In this document: piece after piece, positions 1 through 9,180 of the stretch
How positions within the stretch are numbered: the stretch's first letter is position 1
Layout of the letters: each line of letters begins with the position of its first letter
Assembly: GCA_021810905.1 (NCBI GenBank)
Contig: JAJZQH010000001.1
Location: 62,001-126,000 of the forward strand
Reading direction: 5' to 3'
Length of the DNA: 64,000 nt
From: a bacterium
GTDB lineage: Bacteria > UBA10199 > 2-02-FULL-44-16 > JAAZCA01
Notes under the pieces: generated by a model
Told to the model about the DNA's origin: nothing
Database searches by the model: none
Seen by the model: only the letters and a program-made list of their open reading frames with translations
Translations under genes and position numbers: made by a program

Positions 1-1166
1 TCATTGTAGCGGTCTTGTTCTTTCACCTCCATCTCGCGGCGGATAACCTTATCGCGAGTGGTCGTGTTGCCGGTGATGTTTATGCGTTCGATCGTGATGC
101 GCCTGCCCTTCGTGATATGGATGTCGATGTCCGCGGTAAGGGTTTCATCGTTCGGGATGGTGTTTGGCACCATCGCTGCGTAAGCGTATCCCTCATCGCC
201 ATACCGCTCGGTTAGTTTTTGCAGATCCTCTTCCATCACCTTCTGCGAGTAGATTTCGCCGCGCTTGGTCTGAAGAAGTCCCTGCAACTCGTCCTTGGTC
301 GTGAGGATGTCGCCCGAGATACCGATGTCGCCAATTTTGTACTGCTGTCCCTCATGAAGCTGGAACGTCACATAGATATAGCGTTTGTCCTTTGAAATCG
401 TGGTCTTTGGCGGAGAGACCTTTATCTTCAAATAACCGTGATTGAGGTAGAAATAGGTGAGCATCAACGCATCATTCCTCAACATGTCCTCTTCATATTT
501 GCCTGAACCGGTGAGGAATGAGAGAGCGGTCTTCTGCCGGGTCTTGACCACCGAACGAAGTTCCTTGTCGGAGAAGACCTTGTTGCCTATGAAAAATACG
601 CGGCGCACGACAACGCCTTCATGCTCATGGATATCGAAGATGAGCTTGCCATCGCCCTGGTCCGTAGTCTCGACGTGATAACTCACGTCGGCGAGATAGT
701 AGCCCTTCTTGGCATACGCCGCGCGAATCTTCTCCATCGATTCCGCCAGCGCCTTTTCATCCAGCGGGCTGTAGGCGCGCTGAGTCACCTCAGCACGAAG
801 ATCGTCGCTCTTGATCTTCTTGTTGCCGTCAAAACCTATGTCCGCGATCAGAGGCTTTTCCTCGACGATGTATGTGAGCTTGACGCCGCCAGCGACCGGA
901 GTGGTCTCCGCGCGTATGTCGCGGAACTGGCCGAGCTTGAAGAGCGCAGCTATATCGCGATCGACCGCCTCGGAATCCAGAGCCCTGCCGGAGGTCATCT
1001 TTACTGCAGAACGTAGCGTCTGCTCTGAGGTGCGCTTGTTTCCGGCAAAGGAAACTTCCTGAACGATTACACTTCCTGCGTGCGCGTTCATTGGAAATGC
1101 CGATGAGACGAATGCAAGGAGCAGGATGAAGACAAGGCCCCTCACTGATTTTCCCCCGATAAACAT
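1..1166 (-). CDS. bamA: Outer membrane protein assembly factor BamA, N-terminal part (runs off the left edge)
   Basis: BamA folds and inserts beta-barrel proteins into the outer membrane. Reading the minus strand from an ATG at 1166 gives an uninterrupted frame to the window edge (about 388 residues). It begins with a signal peptide (charged MFIGGKSVRG, hydrophobic core, cleavage near AHA-G) and continues with successive POTRA-type beta-alpha-alpha-beta-beta repeats. Each repeat carries motifs such as VSFAGNKR, IGFDGNKK, VFFIGNKVFS, IGISGD and INITGNTTT. The barrel lies outside the window. It is the last gene seen in the lysS-lol-bamA row, 20 bases after lolD, which suits joint outer-membrane biogenesis. 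It is truncated only by the window boundary. Confidence 0.93.
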   Translation of the reverse strand, partial: MFIGGKSVRGLVFILLLAFVSSAFPMNAHAGSVIVQEVSFAGNKRTSEQTLRSAVKMTSGRALDSEAVDRDIAALFKLGQFRDIRAETTPVAGGVKLTYIVEEKPLIADIGFDGNKKIKSDDLRAEVTQRAYSPLDEKALAESMEKIRAAYAKKGYYLADVSYHVETTDQGDGKLIFDIHEHEGVVVRRVFFIGNKVFSDKELRSVVKTRQKTALSFLTGSGKYEEDMLRNDALMLTYFYLNHGYLKIKVSPPKTTISKDKRYIYVTFQLHEGQQYKIGDIGISGDILTTKDELQGLLQTKRGEIYSQKVMEEDLQKLTERYGDEGYAYAAMVPNTIPNDETLTADIDIHITKGRRITIERINITGNTTTRDKVIRREMEVKEQDRYN

Positions 1167-1186
1167 TCAAGGCCCTCCAAAGGCCG

Positions 1187-1873
1187 TCAATTAGCCTTAA
1201 CAAGCGGATGCAGAGTTCCATCGCGCAGTTCCAGGGACCGCGAGAGCTCTTTCCCAAGTTCCTGATTGTGCGTGACTGCGACAAGCGCAATTCCCATCCG
1301 TCGATTCAAATCCAGCATGTACTCCCAGACCCTGCGTCCAGTCTCGTGATCGAGATTTCCCGTAGGCTCGTCAGCCAGTATGGCGCGAGGCCTCATAACT
1401 GCGGCCCTGGCCAGCGCCACTCTCTGCTGTTCGCCTCCTGAGAGCATGGCAGGCCTGTGTTTCGCCCTCGCAGCGAGCCCCATAGCCTCAAGCGCTTCGT
1501 GCGCGCGGCGCGCGGCTTCGGCCTTTCCAAGGCCCGCGATCAACGCCGGCAACATGACGTTTTCCAGAGCCGTGAACTCCGGCAGGAGATGATAGAACTG
1601 GAAGACGAATCCGATCTCCCTGTTGCGGAATCTCGCGAGTTCGACGTCGTTCAGCGCTCCGAGTTCCATCCCCGCTCCGAGAACTCTCCCGCGAGTGGGT
1701 CTGTCGAGGCCGCCCATTATATGCAGCAACGTGGACTTCCCCGCTCCCGACGCACCATATATGCATACCGACTCGCCTTCATCGAGCGAAAAATCCGCAC
1801 CCCTGAGGACTTCCACAGGCACGGCCGTGTCGGCGTAGCATTTCCATATATCATGTGCCGCGAGCAGAACCAT
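1187..1873 (-). CDS. lolD: Lipoprotein-releasing ABC transporter ATP-binding protein LolD
   Basis: This is the cytoplasmic ATPase that powers release of lipoproteins from the inner membrane to LolA. The 228 residues contain Walker A (GASGAGKST), the Q-loop region (FVFQFYHLLPEFTALENV), the ABC signature (LSGGEQQRVALARA) and Walker B (ILADEPTGNLD), in the order and length usual for LolD/MacB-type ATPases. It starts 4 bases after the stop of the upstream permease gene, so it is in the same operon. The LolD assignment over a FtsE or MacB relative rests on the two adjacent LolC/E-type permeases and the neighbouring bamA. Confidence 0.9.
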   Translation of the reverse strand: MVLLAAHDIWKCYADTAVPVEVLRGADFSLDEGESVCIYGASGAGKSTLLHIMGGLDRPTRGRVLGAGMELGALNDVELARFRNREIGFVFQFYHLLPEFTALENVMLPALIAGLGKAEAARRAHEALEAMGLAARAKHRPAMLSGGEQQRVALARAAVMRPRAILADEPTGNLDHETGRRVWEYMLDLNRRMGIALVAVTHNQELGKELSRSLELRDGTLHPLVKAN

Positions 1874-1877
1874 GTAT

Positions 1878-3287
1878 TTATCTCGCCTGCGCGAGCCCCT
1901 CCGCCGGCGTCACACCCGCCAGTTTTTTGGCTGCAAGTCTCGATGTCATAAAGATAACTACCGCACAAAATAGTGCTAACAAGCCGCATATCGGCCAGGA
2001 AATGTCAATAGGGAGGGAAGCCACCAGGTAAATCTCGGCCTCAAGAGGCACTAAATTGAGCCTTCCCACGACCGCGGCGATTCCAATTCCGACGGCAAGC
2101 CCCGCCAGGATCCCCCACAACCCTATCTTCATGCCGCCCATGACGAATATTTTCGTCACCGCTCTATCGGAGAGGCCGAGCGCCTTGAGAATTGCGATCT
2201 CATGCATTCGATAGATCGTCATCAGAACGAGCGTTGCCACGATATTGAGCGCCGCGACCATGAGCATAATGCTCATGATCAGCGCCGAGACGAATTTTTC
2301 CAGCCTGACCGCGGCCAAAAGATCGCTATTCAACTCATCCCAGGTGATGGCGCGATATACTGGTCCAAGTTTCTCGTCTATGGCCTCGGCCACGAGCCGA
2401 GCCATGACCGGATCGTACAGTTTGAGCTCAATGCCGGTCACGGTTTCTTTCGGCGCTCCGAATACGCTTCGCGCGTCAGGGAGCGACATGAGCATGAACT
2501 GTGAATCATAATCGTGCATTCCGGATGCAAAAGTTCCCACAGCATTCACCTTGACGAATTCATGCGCAAAACTTTTGTCCTTGCCCTCGCGCGCAACCAT
2601 GAGGCGGACGGACCTCACATCGCCGCCCAGCCCCATGTCCCTTGCGAGCGCTTCGCCGACTATTGCAGGAATTTCGGATGATTGTCCTCCCTTCAGTGCC
2701 TGTTCAATCGAACGCCCGCTGTCGTAGAGCGAGATCCGCATTCCGCTGACCTGCGACAGTGTGGCGGGATCGATGCCCTTGATTACTACGCCCCTGATGC
2801 CGCCTCCACCCATTATCAGGCCTTCGCGATAGAGGAACGGAGTTGCCGCTATAACTCCCCTTCGCGCGGCCTCATCGATATCAGCAGCTGCGTCACGAAT
2901 GCGGTTCGGAACAAATCTCGAAAGCGATGCGCCATCCAGAGATGTGCGGATTTTGTCTATCCACGGCGCCAACCATCCCTCCCGTTCCGCAAGCATGCGC
3001 TGCTCGTTCGATGCGAATTCAAAAGAGCGCAGGGATGAGACGAGCTCATCGGGATTGTCGATCTCTCCCGCGCCCATGACTACGACATGCGCGTTGAAAT
3101 CCAAGAGCGCGCGAGTGTAGACCTTTTCGAATCCTCTTCCGATTGAAACCGCTATGATGAGCGCCGCCACGGCGATCGCGATACCGACCGCGGCGACGGC
3201 GCGCATTGCTCTGATCGAGCGCGGCATGCCGCCGGGCGAATTCACGCGCCTTCCGATGAAGCGTATTGCGCCCTTCTCGTCACTCAT
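1878..3287 (-). CDS. lolE: LolC/LolE-family lipoprotein-releasing permease (second copy)
   Basis: This is an inner-membrane permease of 469 residues with the FtsX/MacB fold. It has one N-terminal membrane segment (AVAAVGIAIAVAALIIAVSIGRGF), a long periplasmic domain, and three C-terminal segments starting near the conserved FVSALIMSIMLMVAALNIVATLVLMTIYRMHEIAILKALG region. That last motif (E-I-A-[IL]-L-[RK]-[AT]-[LM]-G) is the family hallmark. The start overlaps the 3' end of the other permease by 8 bases. Two different permeases plus LolD suggest a heterodimeric LolCDE. Which copy is C and which is E cannot be told from sequence alone, so the symbol is provisional. Confidence 0.85.
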   Translation of the reverse strand: MSDEKGAIRFIGRRVNSPGGMPRSIRAMRAVAAVGIAIAVAALIIAVSIGRGFEKVYTRALLDFNAHVVVMGAGEIDNPDELVSSLRSFEFASNEQRMLAEREGWLAPWIDKIRTSLDGASLSRFVPNRIRDAAADIDEAARRGVIAATPFLYREGLIMGGGGIRGVVIKGIDPATLSQVSGMRISLYDSGRSIEQALKGGQSSEIPAIVGEALARDMGLGGDVRSVRLMVAREGKDKSFAHEFVKVNAVGTFASGMHDYDSQFMLMSLPDARSVFGAPKETVTGIELKLYDPVMARLVAEAIDEKLGPVYRAITWDELNSDLLAAVRLEKFVSALIMSIMLMVAALNIVATLVLMTIYRMHEIAILKALGLSDRAVTKIFVMGGMKIGLWGILAGLAVGIGIAAVVGRLNLVPLEAEIYLVASLPIDISWPICGLLALFCAVVIFMTSRLAAKKLAGVTPAEGLAQAR

Positions 3288-4530
3288 AACGCAGGGCCTC
3301 CGCAGGATTCAGGCGCGTCGCCTGGCGCACGGGATAGAGCGACGCGATCACCGCTATGGCGATTCCCAGAAGCGCCGCTGCGATTGCCGTCAAAGGGTCG
3401 AGATCTACCGGCAGCAAATCGAGATAGTATGAATCAGGCAGTCGTATCGGCCAGCGCATGAGCGCCAAACATACGCCCACGCCGCTTAGCAGACCGAGCA
3501 ATGAGCCTATCGCACCAATGAATGCCGCGTTTATCATGAAGACCAGCCTGATCTTTTCGCCCGGCGTACCTATCGACTCGAGGATCGCCGCGTCTCTCCG
3601 CTTGGCCGCCGTCACGAGAAGAACAACGCCTCCGATTGCGAATGAGGCGATGAGCAGAACCATTACAAGTATCGCACCCATCGCCAGTCTCTCAAGCGCC
3701 AGAGCGGCAAAGAGTTTCTTGTTCTCGGAATCGACACCCGCCGCTTTCCATCCCTGTGGCAGACGCTTTTCAATCATTCGGATAATTCCAGGCGAATCGG
3801 TTGCATCCGAAAGCCTGACCTGCCAGCCCTCGATCGCCTGCTCGCCCAGAAGCCTCTTGGCCTCATCAAGCGACATAAGGATATACTTGCTGTCCAGATC
3901 GAATATCCCGGCGCGGAAAATCCCGCTGACGCGGTATGCCCTGCGATTGGGAACGAGTTCGCCGGAAGGTCCCAGCTCGGCCATCGGCGCCGTAAGTTCT
4001 ATCTCGTCGCCGAAGTCCGGATGCACCATGAGTTGCGTCACGATCTCGCTGCCCACAATTGCGCCGGGCAGACCGCGCCCCGTCTTAAAGAGTTCGGAAA
4101 AGCCATCGCCAGTCTCGGGAAAATAAAAATAGACGCCGCCCATCACCCCGAGATCGGTGGGATCTATCCCTCGCACCCTCGCGCCCTGCGCCGAAGGCTC
4201 TCCTCCAGCGTTTGACTGGGCAATCACTTCGCCCTGTACAAAAGGCGACAGATCGCGGAGGTCCGCTCCGGCAAGAATAAGATCCACATCATCGCGGCCA
4301 AGGGGAGGCGCATCGGCCCCGCGAGTCAGCGTTATGTGGGCATTGAATCCAAGCAGGCGATCGGTGAGTTCCTGTTTGAACCCTCGCATGACAGACATGA
4401 CGACTATGAGCGCCAGAGTGCCCACCGCGACACTAGCTATCGCGGTCGCGGTCAGCAGAGGCGCAAATCTTCCCGCGCTCCTCGACCAGAGGTAACGCCT
4501 TGCGATCCAGGCAGCGAGTCTTAAGGTCAC
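3280..4530 (-). CDS. lolC: LolC/LolE-family lipoprotein-releasing permease (first copy)
   Basis: This 416-residue inner-membrane permease partners the adjacent permease and LolD. The N-terminus reads IARRYLWSRSAGRF, followed by a membrane helix and MSVMRGFKQELTDRLLGFNAHI, which is very typical of LolC/E (the conserved G-F-[KQ]-x-E-L-x-x-R-[IL]-L-G-x-x-x-H). Three further helices lie at the C-terminus, with RDAAILESIGTPGEKIRLVF as the permease coupling region. It overlaps the 3' end of lysS by 4 bases (ATGA type), so it is translated in the lysS transcript. The C versus E label is arbitrary. Confidence 0.88.
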   Translation of the reverse strand: MTLRLAAWIARRYLWSRSAGRFAPLLTATAIASVAVGTLALIVVMSVMRGFKQELTDRLLGFNAHITLTRGADAPPLGRDDVDLILAGADLRDLSPFVQGEVIAQSNAGGEPSAQGARVRGIDPTDLGVMGGVYFYFPETGDGFSELFKTGRGLPGAIVGSEIVTQLMVHPDFGDEIELTAPMAELGPSGELVPNRRAYRVSGIFRAGIFDLDSKYILMSLDEAKRLLGEQAIEGWQVRLSDATDSPGIIRMIEKRLPQGWKAAGVDSENKKLFAALALERLAMGAILVMVLLIASFAIGGVVLLVTAAKRRDAAILESIGTPGEKIRLVFMINAAFIGAIGSLLGLLSGVGVCLALMRWPIRLPDSYYLDLLPVDLDPLTAIAAALLGIAIAVIASLYPVRQATRLNPAEALRYE

Positions 4531-6053
4531 GCCTTTTCCTCGTCCAAATGAGCGCTTTGCTGCTGCTCCTGCTTCTTCTTGAGGAGCGGGAAAAGGATCA
4601 CGTCCCGTATCGATGCCGAATTGGTGAGCAGCATGACGAGACGGTCTATGCCGATCCCCTCCCCGGCGGCCGGCGGCATACCGTATTCAAGCGCGCAGAT
4701 ATAGTCCTCGTCAAAATGCATCGCTTCTTCGTCGCCGCGATACAGGGCCTTTACCTGTTCCTGAAAGCGCCCTGCCTGATCTTGAGGATCGTTCAACTCG
4801 GAGAAGGCATTGGCAATCTCGCGACCGTAAATGAAGAGCTCGAACCTGTCCACGACATCGGGATTCTTTTCATTCCTCCTCGACAGCGGAGAGACTTCAG
4901 TCGGATATTCAGTTATGAAGGTCGGTTGGATGAGCTTCTTCTCCACGGTGAGTTCGAAAATCTCAGTGAGGATGGCCCCCAGACCCTCGTCCTTTGACTT
5001 GAGATCGTCGCCAAGTCCCATCGCGTAGCCCAGCGCCTTTTCTTTGGAAGTTAGAATTTCAGGATCCACCTTGCCGATCTTCACAAGCGCCTCTTTCATC
5101 GGATAGCGCGCATACGGTGGAGCAAGGTTTATCTTAGTGTCCTGGTATGTGATCTCTGAGGCGCCGAGCACGCGCGTGCTTACGGTGGAGATCATCTCTT
5201 CGGTGAACTTGATCAGGTCTTCAAAGGTCGCATAGCTCTGGTAGAACTCCAGCATCGTGAATTCAGGATTATGCTGGATCGATATCCCTTCGTTCCGAAA
5301 ATTCCTGTTGATTTCAAAGACGCGCTCAAGCCCGCCCACCACGAGCCTCTTGAGATAGAGCTCTGGCGCTATCCTGAGGAAGAGGTCCTGCCCTAGCTTA
5401 TTATGGTGCGTTATAAAGGGTTTTGCCGCAGCGCCGCCGGGTATCGGGTGCATCATCGGCGTCTCGACCTCAAGGAAGCCCTTTCCAACCATGAATTCGC
5501 GGATGGACTGGATGATTTCCGAACGACGCACGAAGGTCTGCTTCACATCTTCGTTGACTATGAGATCCACGTAGCGCTGGCGATAACGCGTCTCCACGTC
5601 GGTGAGACCATGCCACTTTTCCGGGAGTGGACGCACCGCTTTTGTGACGAATTTCAATTCGTCCACTGCGATCGTAAGTTCGCCGGTCTTCGTGCGGAAG
5701 AGCTTTCCGGCAAAGAAACAAAAATCGCCCACGTCTATCAATTTGTAGATCTCGAACTGCTCTTCCGACAGTTTTTGTTTCTGGATGAATATCTGAATCC
5801 TGCCTGTCCGGTCACGAATCTGCAGAAAAGCCGCTTTTCCAAACGCGCGGATAGCAATCACGCGGCCTGCGATTGAAAATTTATCATCGATCGTTTCCAG
5901 TCCCGCTGCATCGACCGCTGCAAATTTTTGATTGATAAATTCTGCCGTAGACGCGGGCACGATTCCATTCGCGTATGGATTGAGACCTTTTGACCTGAGC
6001 GTCGCAGCCTTCTCGCGTCTCAGCTCCATGTACTGGTTATCGGACTCGGACAT
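4527..6053 (-). CDS. lysS: Lysyl-tRNA synthetase, class II
   Basis: This enzyme charges tRNA-Lys. I chose the ATG at 6053 (508 residues) because it follows a strong GGGAGG ribosome site and opens with the expected helical N-terminus (ELRREKAATLRSKGLNPY). The open frame extends 83 codons further upstream, but that extension has no family similarity and runs through the promoter. An N-terminal OB-fold (residues about 60-140) is followed by the class II catalytic core, with motif 2 (FRNEGISIQHNPEFTMLEFYQSYA) and motif 3 (GIGIDRLVMLLT). It heads the operon with lolC/E, lolD and bamA. Confidence 0.96.
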   Translation of the reverse strand: MSESDNQYMELRREKAATLRSKGLNPYANGIVPASTAEFINQKFAAVDAAGLETIDDKFSIAGRVIAIRAFGKAAFLQIRDRTGRIQIFIQKQKLSEEQFEIYKLIDVGDFCFFAGKLFRTKTGELTIAVDELKFVTKAVRPLPEKWHGLTDVETRYRQRYVDLIVNEDVKQTFVRRSEIIQSIREFMVGKGFLEVETPMMHPIPGGAAAKPFITHHNKLGQDLFLRIAPELYLKRLVVGGLERVFEINRNFRNEGISIQHNPEFTMLEFYQSYATFEDLIKFTEEMISTVSTRVLGASEITYQDTKINLAPPYARYPMKEALVKIGKVDPEILTSKEKALGYAMGLGDDLKSKDEGLGAILTEIFELTVEKKLIQPTFITEYPTEVSPLSRRNEKNPDVVDRFELFIYGREIANAFSELNDPQDQAGRFQEQVKALYRGDEEAMHFDEDYICALEYGMPPAAGEGIGIDRLVMLLTNSASIRDVILFPLLKKKQEQQQSAHLDEEKA

Positions 6054-6105
6054 TCCCGCCTCCCTCACCGGTTGAATATGCCTGAAATGTATGAAATTTC
6101 GCTGA

Positions 6106-6133
6106 GTTATATTTAGCAACAAGAGGAAGTCAA
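6106..6133 (-). promoter_or_regulatory. Sigma-70-type promoter for lysS-lol-bamA
   Basis: On the minus strand the -35 is TTGACT (6133-6128) and the -10 is TATAAC (6111-6106), with a 16-base spacer. Transcription would start near 6099, giving a leader of about 45 bases before the lysS ATG. Confidence 0.6.
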
Positions 6134-6239
6134 GCGGGATTAAACAAAGAGAAATCCGTTGCTTGACAATGCATTGCGTCCGCTGCATGAAATCGAATTG
6201 ACATCGATGTCGGACCTGATGTCCGGAAAGGGAGGGGCT

Positions 6240-6431
6240 ATGACAATTCTTTGGCGAAATGAATTGAAATGGCCGGTGAAGATGGAGCCTCGTCCGAAAC
6301 AATCTTCAGACATCCCGAAAGAAACAACAGATACGGAGGACCTCGATCTGCTCGAAGTGAGGGATGAAGAGGAAGTCTTCGAGTATTTCGATTCAGTCCC
6401 TCCCCTGTCAGATCGTCATTCTGAGCGATGA
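6240..6431 (+). CDS. Small acidic protein of unknown function (candidate, 63 residues)
   Basis: The only plausible gene in the 415-base gap between lysS and prfB. An ATG at 6240 follows a very strong ribosome site (GGGAGGGG, 4 bases before the ATG) that lies just after a small hairpin (CGGAC/GTCCG). A TTGACA element lies upstream at 6163. The product starts with MTILWRNELKWP and becomes strongly acidic (EDLDLLEVRDEEEVFEYFD), with no membrane segment or cysteines. I do not recognise a family. It is transcribed away from both neighbours. The frame could be chance, but the ribosome site and the coherent acidic composition argue for a real gene. Confidence 0.5.
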   Translation: MTILWRNELKWPVKMEPRPKQSSDIPKETTDTEDLDLLEVRDEEEVFEYFDSVPPLSDRHSER

Positions 6432-6468
6432 AGCCTTGATGTGCTCGATCACGCAAGTATGCGCCCTT

Positions 6469-7567
6469 TTACTTTGCGCTCATCAATAGGTAACGGCGGA
6501 TAAAATCGTCTATCTCTCCGTCCAGCACTGCATCCACGTTTCCGGTTTCCACCCCCGTACGGTGATCCTTCACCATCCGATATGGCTGCAGCACATATGA
6601 ACGAATCTGACTCCCCCACTCTATGCGTTTTTTATCCTTCTCGAGTTCGGCCTGCTGCGCCATCCTCTTTTCAATTTCGAGCTCATACAATTTTGCACGC
6701 AAGAGGCGCATGGCAGTCGCCTTGTTCTGATGCTGGCTTCGCTCGCTCTGACATGCCACGACGATACCAGTCGGGTTATGAGTCAGGCGGACGGCCGAAT
6801 CGGTCTTGTTGACGTGCTGGCCGCCTGCGCCGCCGGCGCGATACGTGTCTATGCGCAGGTCCTCATCCCTGATCTCCACTTCGACGTCATCCGCTACTTC
6901 TGGGAGCACGAAGACCGAAGTGAAGGAAGTGTGCCGCCTCTTGTTGGCGTCGAACGGCGAGATGCGCACGAGCCTATGAACGCCGTTCTCGGCCTTGAGG
7001 TAGCCGTATGAATACTCACCGTTGATGGTCATCGTGACGCTTCTGAAACCCGCGCCATCGCCTTCCGTGAAATCGACCACTTCGTTTGCAAAGCCCTTTG
7101 CATCGGCCCATCGTCTGTACATCCGAAGAAGCATCTCCGCCCAGTCGCATGCCTCCGTTCCGCCTGCACCGGCGTTGATAAACATGATGGCGTTATTCCG
7201 GTCGTTCTCACCGGAGAGCATTCTCTTGAACTCGAGATCTTCAAGCGCCTTCTCGACGCCCTGTAGCTGCGAATGCGCTTCGGATTCCAGCTCGACGGCG
7301 CTGCCCTCCTCCGTCAGTTCGAACACGGCCTCGACGTCGGCCATTGCACGGCCAAGGCCGTCGCACTGTGAAACAATCGAAAAAAGCGCGTCGCGCTCCT
7401 TGGTCAGCTCTCGCGCGCGATTAGCGTCGTTCCAGAAATCGGGCTGATGCGAAATCGCGTCGATCTCGTCCACGCGTCTGCGTTTTGCTTCCAGGTCAAA
7501 GATGCCCCCGAATCTCCTCCAGCTTCTGCTGCAGGCGATCAAATTTCTCTTTCAGTTCCTTGTTCAT
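6469..7567 (-). CDS. prfB: Peptide chain release factor 2, expressed by programmed +1 frameshift
   Basis: RF2 ends translation at UGA and UAA. The gene starts at ATG 7567 after AAGGAG and encodes 23 codons (MNKELKEKFDRLQQKLEEIRGHL). It then meets an in-frame TGA (7498-7496) inside the slippery CTT-TGA-C. Shifting +1 after CTT gives DLEAKRRRVDEID and the rest of RF2, 365 residues in total, matching the usual length. The GGG tract just upstream of CTTTGAC is the internal Shine-Dalgarno-like stimulator. The peptidyl-hydrolysis motif (TYRAGGAGGQHVNKTDSAV) contains GGQ. The SPF-type stop-recognition region is in the middle of the protein. It lies between lnt and lysS. Confidence 0.96.
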
Positions 7568-7590
7568 CTTTGCTCCTTACAATATTGAGT

Positions 7591-9171
7591 TTATTGTCTG
7601 TGTTTACCGCTTCTTCTGTATTTCGCCACCGCGGAAATCGCGAGCCCCAGCAGAACATAGGCAAGACAAGCCCATGCAAACCAGTCGCCCATTCTGGTGT
7701 AAGGCGTGATTTGGGTGAGCATGGCAACGCTCGCCACTATCAGCGCAGGAGTGAATATGGCCGACTCCATGCTGACCTTGCCGGTTGGATACACGATCGC
7801 CGAAACTCCGGTATTCGTCGCCCGCACAAGGTAACGTCTGTTTTCTATCGCCCTGAAGACCGATAGCGCCATGTGCTGGTAAGGCGCCGATGAAACTCCG
7901 TACCACGCATCGTTTGTGATATTCACCAGAAATTCAGCCCCGTTTCTCACGAGCTTCCTTGAAAGCTCCGGAAAAATATCTTCGTAACAGACCAGCGGAC
8001 CGATGCGCGCTGAGCCTGCGACAAGAGGTTCGTACGATTCGCCGGCGAGAAAATTGCCGACCGGCCTCGTGAGTTTGCGCGCGAAGAAGAAGAGTTTTTT
8101 GTAAGGTACGTACTCACCGAACGGAACAAGATGGGCCTTGTGATATCGCCCCTCGATTACGCCTTTCGCATCAAATAGAATGGCGCTGTTGTAGTAGTCC
8201 CCGTTTGGTTTTTCGGAGTTGGCGCCGAGGAGCAGATACGGCAATTTTCCAAGCTCATCATCGTCAAAGCCCAGTGCCGCAGGTGTAATTCCAGTGGCAT
8301 CGGTGGAGACAGGCCATGGGAATGCCGACTCCGGCCATATGATGAGATCCACGGCAGCGTCTCGGAGGCTCCGCGAACCCTTTCTCATGGTATTTAAATT
8401 TTCCATCAGCTTGTCGTCGGCCCACTTCATCTGCTGAGGTATGTTTCCCTGGACCATGCCTATCTTTAAAGGAGAAGCCTGTGAGACCAAGTCCTTGGTG
8501 TAACCTATCCTGTATTCGCCATAGCCAACGCATGCGCCAACGAGAAAAATCGTGATTCCGATTTTGACGGCCAGCATACGCACGCGCTCGCCTCTCAAGC
8601 TGGCAATGACCTCCGCGATACACGCGTTCGTCCAGACGATGAGAAAGATGATGCCGTAGATTCCGACAAGATCCGCGATCTGGATGAGATGAATGTGCCT
8701 CCACTGCGACATGGCGATGTTCGCCCATGGAAAACCGTTGAACGGGAGATAGTTCCTGCAGAACTCCGCGGCGGTCCAGCATACTGCGAGCCACGCCATG
8801 AACTCACCCCTCCATCGCCTTGTGATAAAGCTGGCGATCGCAGGAGCTATTGCAATGTAGGTCGAGACAAAGAGAGTGAGCAGTATCAGAACGACGACGC
8901 TTATGAATGAAGAGAGCCCGCCGAACGTATGCATGGCGCGGAAGATCCAGTAGAGCGAACAGCCGTACCAGACGAGTGCGGAGAAAAATGTGAGAACAAA
9001 GGCCTTGCGCGGCGTCGACTCTCTCAGCGCGACGAAAAGCGGCGCCAGCGCAATCCAGGCCAGCCACCCCATCTCCGGCGCATGCCAGCCGAAGAGCACG
9101 GTTGGAAAGGAAAGGCAGACCAGCACTCCCGTAAGCAGAGCACAGAGAATCTTTAACGATCTTTTCATCAT
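7591..9171 (-). CDS. lnt: Apolipoprotein N-acyltransferase
   Basis: Lnt adds the third acyl chain to the N-terminal cysteine of lipoproteins in the inner membrane, which is the step before LolCDE release. The 526 residues show an N-terminal block of six or so hydrophobic helices, then a nitrilase-type periplasmic domain with the catalytic glutamate (WPESAFP), the lysine in the KAHLVPFGEYVPY region, and the nucleophilic cysteine in VCYEDIFPEL. A final helix sits at the C-terminus. It starts 9 bases after the ybeY stop. Its presence beside the Lol genes fits a complete three-acyl lipoprotein pathway. Confidence 0.95.
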   Translation of the reverse strand: MMKRSLKILCALLTGVLVCLSFPTVLFGWHAPEMGWLAWIALAPLFVALRESTPRKAFVLTFFSALVWYGCSLYWIFRAMHTFGGLSSFISVVVLILLTLFVSTYIAIAPAIASFITRRWRGEFMAWLAVCWTAAEFCRNYLPFNGFPWANIAMSQWRHIHLIQIADLVGIYGIIFLIVWTNACIAEVIASLRGERVRMLAVKIGITIFLVGACVGYGEYRIGYTKDLVSQASPLKIGMVQGNIPQQMKWADDKLMENLNTMRKGSRSLRDAAVDLIIWPESAFPWPVSTDATGITPAALGFDDDELGKLPYLLLGANSEKPNGDYYNSAILFDAKGVIEGRYHKAHLVPFGEYVPYKKLFFFARKLTRPVGNFLAGESYEPLVAGSARIGPLVCYEDIFPELSRKLVRNGAEFLVNITNDAWYGVSSAPYQHMALSVFRAIENRRYLVRATNTGVSAIVYPTGKVSMESAIFTPALIVASVAMLTQITPYTRMGDWFAWACLAYVLLGLAISAVAKYRRSGKHRQ

Positions 9172-9180
9172 ATCGCCTCT

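Noticed and set aside
6054-6302. 83-codon N-terminal extension of lysS
   Set aside because: It has no similarity to the family, covers the promoter, and the ATG at 6053 has a far better ribosome site.
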